A stretch of 64,000 bases of DNA from Tribonema minus. Taxonomy: Eukaryota > Sar > Xanthophyceae > Tribonematales > Tribonemataceae. A program made the position numbers and the translations under genes. The notes under the pieces are model-generated. The model was not told the DNA's origin. It searched no databases and saw nothing but the letters and a program-made list of their open reading frames with translations. The number at the start of each line of letters is the position of its first letter. The stretch's first letter is position 1. Below are positions 1 through 11,198 of the stretch, in pieces. Location: the NCBI GenBank assembly GCA_017506865.1, contig JAFCMP010000085.1, positions 240,820-304,819 of the forward strand. Direction: 5' to 3'.

Positions 1-290
1 AAACACAGAGAAAAGGGTTAGGGTTCGGGTCAGGGTTATTGATTATTGATGCACATAGGGTTAGGGTCAGGATTTAGTGGCCTTCCGCGCCCTCCTCCGA
101 TGCGCCGTGCTGCGGTGGGAGCAGGAAACACAGAAAAAAGGGTTAAAGTGAGGGTTATTAACCATTGACGCACATAGGGTTAGGGCAAGGGGCAGTGACC
201 TTCCGGGCCCTCCTCCGGTGCGCCGTGCTGCGGCACCAGCAGGAGCAGAAAACATGGAAAAACAGGTTAGGGTTAGGATCTAGGGTTTGT
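1..290. repeat. About 120-bp tandem repeat with TTAGGG words
   Basis: Two full units and part of a third. GCGCCGTGCTGCGG recurs at 102 and 220, and ATAGGGTTAGGG at about 55 and 175. Confidence 0.65.
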
Positions 291-1671
291 GATCGTTGAC
301 ACACATCAGGCGCCCTCGATGCCCCTCCTGCGCGCATCTTGGTGCCGCGATGCTGTGGACGACGCGTGTGCAGCCATGACGCTCGGCGCCTCTGCTCGAC
401 GTGCGCGTCTCACAACTTCAACTTTCTCACTCGTGCAATCCTCAAAACTTCACTTTCATCATGGCACGTGTACCGTTCCTCAGACGCGCCGTGCTGCGGC
501 GGCCGCTATGGCGGGGGTCAAGAAGAGAAAACGCATCATGAGGCAAACTGGGGCAGTGCAGAGGCGGCGTCGCTGTGGTGCTGCAGCCGCCGTCGTCAGC
601 GGCGCGACGGATGGTAACAGGTCGTGATTCAAACGATGAACTACTTAACGGTCCCAATGTCGACTGCGGCAGCGGAAGGGATGGCAAGCGGCATGATAGA
701 AGCACAAGAGATGAACTATCGGCGCAGCCCGCAGCGGGCGCCCGCGTTACGGGGAAGAGAGAGGGTGAAGCATCACATGAATTGAAGCGTGATTCATCAA
801 GGCAAACCAAAGAGCGGGGGGCTGGCTGGGGCACTGCAGCGACTGTCGGCACGCACGCTCTAACTCAGCGCGTACTTGCAGCAGCGCTCAGATTATGCAG
901 CGGCCACCGCCAGATTCCATGTGCTGCTTCTCCCACGCTGGTGATCTACCGACGCCTGCTCACGCGCAGACGACTAGTCCACGCCTCAAATATCAGCGTT
1001 AAGTGTGCTAGTGCCGGACATTGTGACCCCCATCGCGTTTCGCGACCGCAAAAGCGAAGTGCATGGCATGGCGCGCCTGCGGAGGACACTCTACAGTAGT
1101 GTCTTTTCGGCCGCGGGCCGCCGCCGCCGTCTGCTGTACAGCGCGCGTACCGGCGGCGAGCGGGACGTCGTGCCTTTAACTTCAAGTCAGGAGATCTCAC
1201 AACTTCAAAGTCAGCAGCAAACCCCCCATTTGAGGGATGGCAACGTCGCTGCCCACAGCAATGCGACGCCTGATCAGCTGCAACAGAGGAGCGTCATTGG
1301 CGACGTCCACTGGCAGCAGCGCTCAAATCAAGCTTGAGTGGTGTCCTCTGCAGGATGAAGTGGCGGTTCTGGCGTCTTCAACTTTGACTACACTTCAACT
1401 CCAGGATGCCAGCACCACCGTCCACACAAATGCCACGTCTGATCAACTACAACTGAGGAGCGCACCCGACGTCTACTGGCAGCAGCGCTCACCTTTGCCT
1501 TGAGCGGCGTCCTCTGCAAGATGAAGACGGTTCTGGCGTCTTCAAGAGTTCAACTAGAGCCAGGAGCTCACTCCCAACGCTGGGACGCCAACACCACCGT
1601 CCACACAAATGCGACGTCTGATCAACTTCAACTGAGGAGCGTCACCGACGTCTACTGGCAGCAGCGCTCAC
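1..1671. other. Left end: telomere-like and exon-edge repeats, no confident gene
   Basis: 1-290 holds a roughly 120-bp tandem repeat mixing TTAGGG words with a GC-rich GCGCCGTGCTGCGG block. 490-1200 has only GC-rich open frames (one Arg-rich minus-strand frame near 1160) that I cannot support. 1230-1670 is the copy array of C2-protein exon d. The downstream part of the C2 gene should lie here or beyond. Confidence 0.5.
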
Positions 1672-1735
1672 CTCAGGCTTCAGCGGCGTCCTCTGCAGAA
1701 TGCTCTCCAGCACGCCCTCCCAGATGGGCGAGACC
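1230..1735. repeat. Exon-edge array of C2-protein exon d
   Basis: Three units about 175 bp apart containing the exon's last 25-30 bp, the donor and about 130 bp of intron. The nearest copy (edge 1493) keeps GTGAGC; the farthest (about 1320) has lost the GT. Confidence 0.8.
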
Positions 1736-1773
1736 ATCTTGACGAGCGGCAGGTGCGCGACGGTGCCGTATAC
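1672..1773 (-). CDS. C2-protein exon d
   Basis: 34 codons, phase 0 to 0. Reads VYGTVAHLPLVKMVSPIWE, then GVLESILQRTPLKPE before GTGAGC. The acceptor GGTAG is weak. Two 3'-edge copies follow downstream. Confidence 0.65.
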
Positions 1774-4700
1774 CTACCAGCGGGGGCAGAATCCAATCAC
1801 TTTAGTATGCGAACACTGCAGAGTGCCTGATGGGATTGCTCGCTTTCCTGCACTTTACAAGCACATGAACGCTGGAAATTTGCAGTGAAACGATGGGAAG
1901 GATGATGACAAACGCCTTCACGCAGGGAGTGTAAGACAAGTGACAGAACAAGAACAAAGAACCTCTGGTGGCTCGAGTGAAAGGCGAAAAATCATTGGCC
2001 CCCTGCATGTTGGTTATCATGCGACGCACGAGAAAACGGTCTCTGAAAGCATGATGTGCTCTATCGTGTGGTCCATCTTGGCCATGCAGCGCGCCTCCGC
2101 AGGGCGTAGCGCGCGCATCAAACTGCGGCGCAAGCCGCGCACGCGCGTTTCTACGCCAGCGCAGCGCGCACACTCGCCGCGCCCCCGCGCGTTGAGTACA
2201 ACACAATGAATGCAGTGAACGGTGAACCTCGGTAACGCCCTGCACCCTGTCGCAACGGACAGCACCATGAATCACAACACAATCAATGCAGTAAACAGTG
2301 AAACAGTTAACGTCAGGCAAGCCACCATCGTGACGGTTCACACCATTGTCGCGGCGGCGTAGTACGACTCCACGCGCAGCACCGACACAGCGACGAAGCA
2401 CCTCCATGTGCAAAACGCATCGTATATACTGGCACGCGGGCAGGCCATCGCGATAGAAACTGGTCCGTGCCCTGAATGGTCACGCCCGGCAACCTGCCGT
2501 GACTTCTTAGTAGTTCTTGCCATTTTCGCGGCGGCGTAGTACGACTCCACGCGCAGCACCGACGGCCGCCGCCCCGTTCCCACGCCAGCGCAGCGCAAAC
2601 TCGCTGCAGCCCGTGCGATGAGTACCACACGCTGAATGCAGTAAAAAGCAATCACTTGACGCACGGCACCCAGCCGTGACGGTTCTTACCATCTTCGCGG
2701 CGGCGTAGTACGACTCCACGCGCAGCACCGACGGCCGCGGCCCCGCCAGTTTCGCGGCACCCCAGTCGATCAGGTCGCCCGCGCCGGCGCCGAACTCCGG
2801 CGGCGGCAGGTGCGCCGCTGCCGCCGCTGCCGCCGTCGTCGTCGCCGCAGCAGCGCTCTTCGCGACGGCAGCGGGCTGCGCGACGAGCGGCGGCGCTGTC
2901 GGCGCCTCGGCCCACGCGCAGTCAAAGTAGAGGGTGCCCACGGAGGCGAGGGGGTCGGCGGCGGCGGCGCCGGGGGGGAGGAGCGCGTGGGGGGCGCCCA
3001 GGGGGACGGCGCCGTCCCAAATCTTGCCGAAGGGGATGGTGACCTGGGGGGCAGCGGCGGGGGATGGGGGTGTGGGGGGGGGGGGGAGGGGAATGGCGTG
3101 GAGCATCGGATCAGAGGGGAGCAGCTGCGACTAGGGGGGGGGGGGGGGGGGGGGGGGGCCTCGTGGCGCTGGTGGCAGCTGCAGGCATCTCTGATGTGAC
3201 AGAGCGGCGAAGGCACAGCGGCAGACACATTGGTTGTGGAAAATGTGTGATCTTAGGCCTGGTGCCCACGCCCTTCCCCCCCTTGCGGTTGGGAGGAGCG
3301 CCAGCTCTAGAGCCCACCGTGGGCAACGCAGAGCACTGGGCGCACAGCGGCTCCGGTCAGTGACTGGATCCACAGCGTTTGCGAAAAGGTGAGCAACTGC
3401 CTCAATGCCACTCACTGGTAGTGTCGAGTACCAGCACCCGCTTCAGATTAGGGTTAGGGTTAGCCCTATCCCTAACTTCAACCCTACAACCCTGCCCCAC
3501 ATGATGTTTGTGAACCAAAGGCAGCCTTCAGAGCAGCACGCACTAGCACGCGCCGCAGCGGCCAGCGGGCGACACACACGTGCAAACGATGTGAGCTGGA
3601 TACCCCCAGCCACGACGATGTGCTACTCTGCAGGAACAATGAACTCAGATTGTAGATTTCGAACTTGAAGATAGTCACAACATAAAACAATATACTGAAA
3701 CTAAAATTTCATTAATAAGGAAAAAAATTCCACAGTGTTGAATACGGCTCACCACTCCGATGACCTCAGTGGCGCCGCCGGCCTCGCTCACGACCTCCTA
3801 CACGATCTCGCCGCTCTCCTACGCATCAACACCAAAAATGCCTCTGCACAAATCAAGTTCAAGTGTGACTCACCACGCCGACGACCTCCAAGACGCCGCC
3901 GGCGTTGCTCACGACCTCATGGCCTTGCTCACGACCTCATACACCATCTCTTTGCTCTCCTCCGCATTAACACTCCGCATTAACACCAATGTCTCCGCAC
4001 ACATTAAGTTAAAGTACGACTCACCACGCCGCCGACCTCCGCGGCGCCGCCGGCCTTGCTCATGACCTCCCACACTATGTCGCCGTTCTGCTCTGCATCA
4101 ACAGTGCGTCTCTGCACAACATTAAGTTGAAGTTGAAGTACAAAACTCACCACCCCGACGACCTCCGCGGCGCCGCCGGCCTTGCTCACGACCTTGTACA
4201 CAATCTCGTGGCCCTCCTCCACATCAACGCCGGTGAGTCTCTGCGCACATCAAGTTGAAGTACAACTCACCACTCCACTGACCTCTGCGGCGCCGCCGTC
4301 GGTGTGGCGGCGCCGTCGAGTGTCTTTGAAAACCAAGTTGGAAGTGTGACTCACCATCCCGACGACCTCCTCGGCGCCGCCGGCCTTGCTCACGACCTCG
4401 TACACGATCTTATCGCTCTCCTCCGCGTCGACGTCGAAGGCAAAGCTCGCGTGCCAGCGCGGCGCCGTCGTCGCCGCAATAGTCGCCGTGCAGTGCGCCT
4501 CGCCCTTGACCGTCACGCGCACGAACGTGCTCGGCGCTTCCTCGTGGGTCTCCAGCGCGGGGCCCCCTGCGCGCGCATGAATGCGTGGTTGGAGTTAATT
4601 CTTGAAGTATGTTATTGAAGTGCATACCTCGAAAATGCGTATTTCCTCAAGATACTGACGTGCGCGGCGCGCTCAGCTCGTGTGCTGTACTACATCAGTT

Positions 4701-5405
4701 GTGACGAACCGCACGAGGTGCGTATAGCGTGCGCGGACGAAATTCATTCCGCAACACTCAGCGCATGCCGGCGGATTGAAGCAGGTGACAGCCACGTCGG
4801 CCGCTGTGCCATGGGCTTCCTTTGGCTGCGACGATCTGGCAACAAGCCCGCCGCCAATGTTTCCAGTTTGTCTGAAGTCATCGACGCGCGTCTGATGCAG
4901 CACCCGCACAGTTGTCGCGGCAGACTGCTAGCGCCGCCGCGCCGCACACAGCGTTGCCACCCAGAGATGCTGCCGGAATCGTCTGCTGTCGGCGCAGCAA
5001 AAACAAAAGTGCCAGTCGACTTCAAAGCTTGTGACCCCAGCCACGCGTCAGTTACCTTGCGTGCCATGCCTTGCGGTGGCATCATGCAACCTCAAGGCTG
5101 TGCACGCTGCGTGCGCAAACGCACTCCGTTGCGCCTTCCCTGCCTCCTCCGCTTTACACAGCCTTGCGACATGCGCTGCCAAATGCCTAATCGTGAATTA
5201 ATTCAGGGTCGCCGAACTGGTCCACGCGCTGTCAAATTCATACTCATTAGTTACTCTGAAAGTGGACACTGCATCTGATTCTTGGTGCACTCACCCTGGT
5301 GGGTCGTCATGACGGTGTGCTTCCCCTTGCTCCCCTTGTTCTTGTGCTTCCCCCCCTTGGCGGAGCGCTTCGGCGACTTGGGGCCCAATGTCAGCGACTT
5401 AGGGG
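1672..5405 (-). CDS. C2-domain protein, internal part (4 exons found, both ends missing)
   Basis: Phase-consistent exons at 5405-5295, 4566-4355, 3043-2690 and 1773-1672. The first is a basic linker (SPKRSAKGGKHKNKGSKGK). The second and third form one C2 domain: TFVRVTVKGEAHCTATIAA, APRWHASFAFDVDAEESDK, IVYEVVSKAGGAEEVVG, then VTIPFGKIWDGAVPL and LYFDCAWAE, matching the beta strands of C2 including the P.W...F.F core. Few of the usual Ca2+-binding aspartates are evident, so lipid or protein binding without Ca2+ is possible. An Ala-rich linker and RPSVLRVESYYAAAKM follow, then VKMVSPIWEGVLESILQRT, which I cannot place. The C2 domain suggests membrane binding. Exons 2-4 each carry arrays of copies of their 3' edge. 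The gene must continue on both sides, but I could not find those exons. Confidence 0.78.
2340..2735. repeat. Exon-edge array of C2-protein exon c
   Basis: The segment encoding SVLRVESYYAAAKM recurs at 2697, 2528 and 2351 (spacing 169 and 177 bp). The real exon carries GTAAGA; the copies are diverging. Confidence 0.85.
2690..3043 (-). CDS. C2-protein exon c (rest of C2 plus Ala-rich linker)
   Basis: 118 codons, phase 0 to 0. Reads VTIPFGKIWDGAVPLGAPH, ASVGTLYFDCAWAEAP, an Ala tract, then LPPPEFGAGAGDLIDWGAA and VLRVESYYAAAKM. Donor ATG|GTAAGA. Confidence 0.85.
3745..4450. repeat. Exon-edge array of C2-protein exon b
   Basis: Donor-side copies end at 3753, 3874, 4025, 4151 and 4271, ahead of the real edge at 4355. 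Each keeps GTGAGT and much of VVSKAGGA. Period 84-151 bp. Confidence 0.85.
4355..4566 (-). CDS. C2-protein exon b (C2 strands 1-5)
   Basis: 212 bp, phase 1 to 0. Reads STFVRVTVKGEAHCTATIA, then APRWHASFAFDVDAEESDK and IVYEVVSKAGGAEEVVGM. Acceptor GCGCAG, donor ATG|GTGAGT. Confidence 0.87.
5295..5405 (-). CDS. C2-protein exon a (Lys-rich linker)
   Basis: 111 bp, phase 1 to 1. Reads PKSLTLGPKSPKRSAKGGK and ends HTVMTTHQ before G|GTGAGT. Low complexity, but its phase matches the next exon. Confidence 0.65.
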
Positions 5406-5752
5406 CTAGCGCCGCTGCGCACGCGGCACAGCAAGCACACGCAGCAAGGAACTCCGATAATGTTTTTCTTTCCGCCAGGCCTCATGAAGATTGCGCAGCC
5501 ATAGAAGGGGCAACGAGGACGCTCAGCGCTCAGCGCTGGGTCAAGCGGCAGCTGTCCGCTTGCGGTGCACCTCTTGCTGCGACGCACACTGCGCCACTGG
5601 CTGGTGACGGGAGCTAGTGCCGCTGCAGAGCACTGTCATCGCAGGAGGCTGAACCTTCGCTGCGCTGCTTTCAAGCATCAGGGTTCATCCAGACCCGCTT
5701 AAAATGCCAGCATAGATGATGGGGCGTTTGAGGTGCAGCAAGCTCAACAATC

Positions 5753-6200
5753 AGCGTAGAATCTGGTGTGCTTCAACAACCATGTTCTTTGTGCTGGAGT
5801 TCTGAAGGAATCCAAGCAGTACCCGCCAGCTCTGAGCAAGATCCTGCAACAATGGCTGAGTGGCTGATGACACCAAGTGGTGGCTTTGGATCCTATAACC
5901 AGCTATCGAGCCTCTTTCATCCTTCAGAAGAGTCTTCATGAGGTCTGCTGCCTCACTCTCTGAGCGACCAGTGACCCTTTGGCATGAACATGATCCGTGC
6001 CTGACAACTCACCATTCACGTCGATGACTTTGGTCATCAGAAGTCCCTCCGCTCTCTGCACATCCGTCTGCAGCTGGCCACGCATATTGAGCGCTCCTTT
6101 GTGATTGTCCTCTGCGGCTTGTGGATGATGCTGACCTGCTGCGGGTTCATGGGGTAGGGCAGGTGACCATCATGCAGATCGATGCAAGTCTTGCGCGTCG
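5753..6200 (-). pseudogene. Frameshifted remnant of an unknown ORF
   Basis: Three minus-strand segments in different frames read as one protein-like stretch: LHDGHLPYPMNPQQVSII, then GALNMRGQLQTDVQRAEGL and LMTKVIDVNGELSG, then EAADLMKTLLKDERGSIAG and LLQDLAQSWRVLLGFLQNS. Two shifts separate them. The mixed, less GC-biased composition and the lack of good splice pairs suggest a decayed single ORF, perhaps from a mobile element. I do not recognise the family. A GTGAGT at 6015-6020 could alternatively be a real donor. Confidence 0.4.
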
Positions 6201-6525
6201 CATGCAGTCGGATGCTCGGGCCTCACCTGGTTCGCACAGCTGGGCTCTCTCTTTCTTTTGATTTTTTTTCAACTTCACTTCATGTTTGAAGTGCTGGGAC
6301 TTGAACTTTGATTCGTGACAAAAGAGTCAATGAGTGTGTGTCCGCACGGCGGGCAACGACGGGGCCAGAGGCTTATTCGACACCCGGTTTTTCGGCTGCA
6401 CGGGAACCAATTCCAGTGGCCAAGTTCGGGCTGTCACTGCGACATTCGCACAGCCGCAATAGCGACACGTGGCACTTGGAAGTGAAACTGCAGTTTCGCG
6501 GCAGAGAAAGTTGGGGTGAGGACAC

Positions 6526-7190
6526 ATGCGCGGCAGCGGCGGACGGAGGGCACCTGCAGGTTTCAACTGGGCCCGCGGCGCTGGATGCGCATCGGACGAG
6601 GAGACATGCAAGCGCGCTGCTGCGAGCGGCTGGCCATGGACCACCGGCGGCGGCGGCCAGCGCGCACAGCGCGCGCTTGTGCCGCTGCGACGCCCAACTG
6701 CGCGCAGCCGCACGAATACCTCATCCTCCTGCGGTCACCAACAACTGCCCCTCAATGGCGCAGTCTATGACGGCACCTGCACGCGTTTCTGTCGCTGCGA
6801 CGTGGGCTGCCGCTGCGACGAGGATGCATGGCACGGCTGCCACACACAGGAACGTTAGCATCCTGCGGCGGTCGCGGGCGCACGGCTGTGTGTGGAATGA
6901 GAATGTGTGCACGGTCGCGGTCCAGAGGGTCATTCAGAACTGCTGCGATGGGCATGCGCTGGTGGCTGCCCAGAGGAAGAAGGCAGGATTCTTGTGAGAG
7001 TGTGTGTAGGATGCAACGTGTGGATCTCCGCAACATCAAAAGGCTGTCAACTGTGGAGCGAGCGCTGGCAAATGGCTGCCTCAGCGGCGATGATTGTGTG
7101 CTTTGTTACGTGCAACTGTGGCACAGGGCGAAGACTTCTCTGGCACATGGTTCTGTTAAGCGTGTGATAGCAAGCTTGCGGCTCGTTGAA
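6526..7190 (+). pseudogene. Decayed ankyrin-repeat gene, plus strand
   Basis: Short ankyrin-like units recur in shifting frames: WARGAGCASDEETCKRAAA, VGCRCDEDAWHGCHTQER, GCVWNENVCTVAVQ, EGHSELLRWACAGGCPEEE and ALANGCLSGDDCVLC. The GC-x-W-(D/N)E-x-x-C...GH.ELLRWA.A.GCP pattern matches the ankyrin family common in protist and giant-virus genomes. Several frameshifts and no long ORF point to a pseudogene. Introns cannot be fully excluded. Confidence 0.55.
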
Positions 7191-7209
7191 TGGGCGGAGA
7201 TGAATTAAG

Positions 7210-8242
7210 AGCGTATGCTCCAACCAAAGTCACCTCAAGGGTAAATCATGGCACCAATGAGCTACCACTTTAACAAAATGTGAAGGTTTGCCTGCAACAG
7301 AAGCACAAGCAACTCATCACTGACAGTAGGTCTCACGCTGCGTGTCGTACTTTTTTTGTTTATGTTTTCAACACCGTTGTGCCACTTCGTACCGATGCAA
7401 TCATTCATCATCAGACATCGCGGGAGGGTCAACGGTGAGACCGACCGGGTACAAACTCCATCTCTGGACCACTGGCAGGGGCCGCTGCCAAGCCTGCTTA
7501 TGCGCACCTGTATGGCATTCATGCATGCATGCACATGCATAAGCAATTGGCTGGACCTGGACTTGGCCGGGGTGCAACTGGCCTTGCCAGCTGGCATTAG
7601 CACAGAACATCCTTCTCAACAAACTGTCAGCGAGGCCAATGGTGGCGCCGGCAATGTGTGCGGTGACCTCAGCAAACTAATGTGCGCTGCTGTTGTGGGC
7701 GCAAACAAGTCGCCCGGGCGGTGACTTGGCGAACGAGCCATCGGTGGCACCGATTTCAGGCAGGTGCGAGGAGCACTGACACTTTGCAAATGGAATGAAA
7801 GTATGCCACCCACCCACGTGGTACCTCACAATGCGTGCTACAGTGTTTATCAGGACACATGGCCTGAATACTAGAAGTGTGACACAATCATACAAGTGGC
7901 TTGGGCGCCCTGACACCGCGGTGGACCGCCTATCGCACGCGGAGCAGATGGAGCTAGATCACATGTATGCACTGGGACGTGGCGGTGCCACCTTGAACAT
8001 GAAGCAATCTGAAGGGGAGGGGGGCAGGATGAGGCGGGGACTTCGACGTTGCTGCAGGGATGCGAGCTCGCATATGGCGTGCAGGTGTTGAACACCGTCA
8101 CACAGGCTGCGTCGCGTTTCGCTCGCACCAGAGTCAGCGCTCAGCGTTACGCCTGCCGCTCTTGGCCTCTCCAGGCCAGTGTCAGTGCTCAACTCTGCTG
8201 CTTCTCCACGGCGGCTAACATGGCCACGAGAGACACGCGCAA
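7210..8242. other. Intergenic, between ankyrin remnant and SCCPDH-like stop
   Basis: Nothing coding supported. Mixed-composition sequence with no clear repeat, RNA gene or domain signature. Confidence 0.5.
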
Positions 8243-8521
8243 TCAGTCCACCTTTGCAGCGGCGCGCGGCGCGCTGCCGTCAAAGTCCTCAACGCTCAGC
8301 GCTATGCCCGCCGCCCTGAGCCTCTCCACGGCAACCATGCCGAGGCCACTGGCTGGGGTGAGCACGCCGCCGCCGCAGCTGGGCAGCTTATCGCTGTCCA
8401 ACGCCAGAGCCAGACCGCACTCCGCTAGCATCACTGCAGTCTCCTGTTGGGCGTCGCCGCACGTGGTGCTGATGGTCACCTTCGCTCTCTGGCCGTTGTC
8501 CCCTTCGCCTAGTAGGGCAAC
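8243..8521 (-). CDS. SCCPDH: SCCPDH-like exon 4 (C-terminus)
   Basis: 93 codons including TGA. Contains AVMLAECGLALALDSDKLP and GGGVLTPASGLGMVAVER, the conserved family C-terminus, then a short acidic tail. Acceptor CTGCAG. Confidence 0.93.
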   Translation of the reverse strand, partial: VALLGEGDNGQRAKVTISTTCGDAQQETAVMLAECGLALALDSDKLPSCGGGVLTPASGLGMVAVERLRAAGIALSVEDFDGSAPRAAAKVD

Positions 8522-11198
8522 CTGCAGTGTTGATGACACAGGCGGTGCACAACCATCGATGTGCAAGAGGCTTGTTGGTGTGCTGCTGTTGGCTTTCCAG
8601 TGCGCATGCTGCGCAGTAATGTTCCATCTGCGCATCAGCGGCGCGTGCATGATAGTATGCTCGGAAAGGTCTACTGTATGAGGCTTTCCAGTGCGCATGC
8701 TGCGCAGTAATGTTCCATCTGCGCATCAGCGGCGCGTGCATGATAGTATGCTCGAAAAGGTCTACTGTATGATCACCAGTTGCTCAAGACCCCTAATGAT
8801 TTCTGCAGTCAGGTTTGGTGCTTGCTAGCAACAGATGCTAAGATACAGGTGATTTGCTTCCAGCACATGATCGGGCAATTGTGAACTGAGTTTGATTGAA
8901 TAGTAGCAGGTTATGCAAGTTATGCATCTCGAATTGTCGTAATCGACCTTCCATGTGCTGAAGGGGCGGCTTCAGAATCACTGATGGTGCTTTGTTGTTG
9001 AAATGGCCCTGTTGTTGCTGAGTCACAGGAGAGAGTTCATGGGCAACTTGACAAGGACACGATAAGCGCGGCGTGGAAAGACAACTTCTGAGCTTCAACT
9101 TCAACAGAAGCTGCGCAAGTCCGAGAGCCTGCAAACCTTGCGCGCGCGCTTTGCAGCCGGAGATGACTGAGCTTTCACAGAAGCTGTGCAAGTCCGGGAG
9201 AGTCAGCAAACCTTGCGCGTGCTTTGCAACTAGAGAGCGCGGCGCGGCGCACCTTGAAATGCCCTGGCTCGGCGGGCGCCGCGCCGGCGCGCTGCGCCGG
9301 CAGCAGCGCCAGCAGCAGCGCGCGCGTCGGCGGCAGGTACAGGATGAGCATCACCACCTCTGTCAGCAGCGTCATCAGCAGCGCCGGCAGGAAGCCCCTG
9401 AGGCGGCCCGGCACGAGAATGACCCCGGTGTACACGAGGCTGCCGTACTTGAGTAGAGCGTTGCTGCGGTGCACGATCTTGGCGTCGTGGACGGAGAACC
9501 GTCCTGGCGCGGTCCAGCCGCCGAGGACGGGGTCATAGCCGAAGGCGCCGCTGCAGGAGCGTGCCCAGCATTAAATGAAAATAGGTTCCACATAGGAGAG
9601 CAGCAGCATGTCCGATATTCAGCAGCGCCTGCGATTGCATCTTTGAATCTAGATGTGACGCACCGGGCAAGCCAGCAGAGCATTGCTGCGGCGATGCAAT
9701 AGCGGCAGCATGCCAGTGGGCGGAGACCGGTCACAGCTTCACGGTAGTGTACAGCCTCATGAGCTGAGCGATGTTGCAGGAACCGCTGCAGACTCGAGGT
9801 GTCCGCTGCAGACTCGAGGTGTATCAGATGCCAATGCACTGACCTAACACTTTTACATGTAGGAGCTACGTTTGACGCACCAGCAATCTTAGCTGCTAGC
9901 CGAGCCTCGTCATGTGCAGCGACGGTCTTGGGCCAGACTCTTCAAGAAGTTCGAGTTGGTGTCATGACGGAGAGCTGTTAGTTAATTAATTAGTAAGCAG
10001 CCAAATACTACTACCACAGGCAGCTCAACCCACGAGCCAAGCGCTTTTGCCCAAAGGCGCCAGCGCAAGTGCACGCAAGCGGTGCCACGTGACCGTCAGC
10101 GCAGCAGGTGGTGGTCACCAGTCTGGCCCCACTGCAAAAAACGGTGGTGGTCATGGCATATGCGTGCACGTACGTACTGTGCCGCAGCATGGATGCCGCG
10201 ACCGACTATACTCTGTTGAGACCTGCTGGTGAAGTCCGCTTCGCTTGCCACCACTGGGTGTTGGGCGTGCGCCACAACATCTGCGTAAGATTGCGCGACC
10301 ACACTTCAAGGAGCGGCGCCGCATACCTGGTTCTGGGGTGCGGCGGCCGCGGCACGCCAGGCGGCAGCAGCAGATACGGGTCCCATATCCGCCGCATCAT
10401 GGCGCTGCCGCCCTCCCACACGCGCCTCGAGATGGTGCTCGTGGCGATGATGGCGCTGCCAAAATTGCGCGTCGACATGGAGACGGGCCAGTGCACGACT
10501 GTCTTCAAAGCCGTGCCGTGCTCGCGGCGCAGGTGATCTGCGAGCAGGAGCACGCCGAGGTCTGCGGGCACGGAGTCGAAGCCGCAGCTGGGGATGAGCT
10601 TGGCACCACTGCGCGCGGTGGTCGCGTGGCAGGTGTCGATCATCTGTGAGGCATGAAGGCGGTGCGAACCGCTGGTGAGCATTGGAGTTCGCTCGTACGC
10701 GCAACTGCCATTGGCTTGGCTTGAATGATTCTGCGTATCGCGGGCTGTCGGATGCCTGCATGGTTTGACAAAGCAGCAGAGTGCCAACCTCAAACACAGC
10801 AGCCTCTGTTTCTGCAAGACACCTGCAAGCCAGCTCACCTGCTTCACGTAGAGGCTGTCAGCTGTGATGTCGACCAGGTGAGTGCCGCTCCGCATGCAGA
10901 GTTCAGCAAGCCTGATCCCGTTGCGCTCCATGTAAGGCCCCACGGTAGTGATTACAACTCTCGCATTTGACGCCAAGGCCTCCAGTGATGACCTGTCGGA
11001 AGTATCCGCTAGGAGAATGGGGACGTCCAGGCTCAGCTCTCGCTTGAGTGCCGTTAGCCTAGCCTCTGATCTGCCGGCCAATGCCCACTTGAGCTTGCAA
11101 TTGTGGCTTTTGGCGATGTGTCGCACAGCCAGCTGCCCCATCTTCCCTGTAGCCCCAAAGACAATTAGATCGAAGCCATTCGTACTGGGGAAGCTCAT
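8243..11198 (-). CDS. SCCPDH: Saccharopine dehydrogenase-like oxidoreductase (SCCPDH family), complete, 4 exons
   Basis: Four phase-consistent exons (11198-10839, 10643-10327, 9550-9253, 8521-8243) give 417 residues, close to the usual 400-430 of the family. The N-terminus has a Rossmann loop (LIVFGATGKMGQLAVRHIA) and LAGRSEARL; next come VGPYMERNGIRLAELC, SCGFDSVPADLGVLLLADH, a hydrophobic stretch in exon 3 (LLTEVVMLILYLPPTR) and the C-terminal GGGVLTPASGLGMVAVERL. These match the saccharopine-dehydrogenase-like oxidoreductases; animal SCCPDH is found on lipid droplets and its reaction is not settled. The start at ATG 11198 has a good context and matches the family's short N-terminus. A run of seven CTG codons lies just upstream and is probably 5' leader. 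The stop is TGA at 8243-8245. Inference: an NAD(P)-dependent enzyme. Confidence 0.93.
8591..8772. repeat. 91-bp direct tandem repeat
   Basis: Two near-identical units starting at 8591 and 8682, in the intron ahead of the last SCCPDH-like exon. Confidence 0.9.
9253..9550 (-). CDS. SCCPDH: SCCPDH-like exon 3 (hydrophobic region)
   Basis: 298 bp, phase 2 to 0. Contains FGYDPVLGGWTAPGRFS, DAKIVHRSNALLKYGSLVY and a long apolar stretch. Ends AEPGHFK before GTGCGC. Confidence 0.92.
10327..10643 (-). CDS. SCCPDH: SCCPDH-like exon 2
   Basis: 317 bp, phase 0 to 2. Contains SGAKLIPSCGFDSVPADLG, STRNFGSAIIATSTISRRV and DPYLLLPPGVPRP. Acceptor TCACAG, donor CCAG|GTATGC. Confidence 0.92.
10839..11198 (-). 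CDS. SCCPDH: SCCPDH-like exon 1 (Rossmann N-terminus)
   Basis: 120 codons, phase 0. Contains FDLIVFGATGKMGQ (GxxGxxG nucleotide loop), DTSDRSSLEALASNARVV and TVGPYMERNGIRLAE. Donor CAG|GTGAGC. Confidence 0.93.

Noticed and set aside
1..290. Chromosome end (telomere) at the left edge
   Set aside because: TTAGGG words are sparse and mixed with GC-rich unique blocks, and similar words occur throughout the window; subtelomeric position is not shown.
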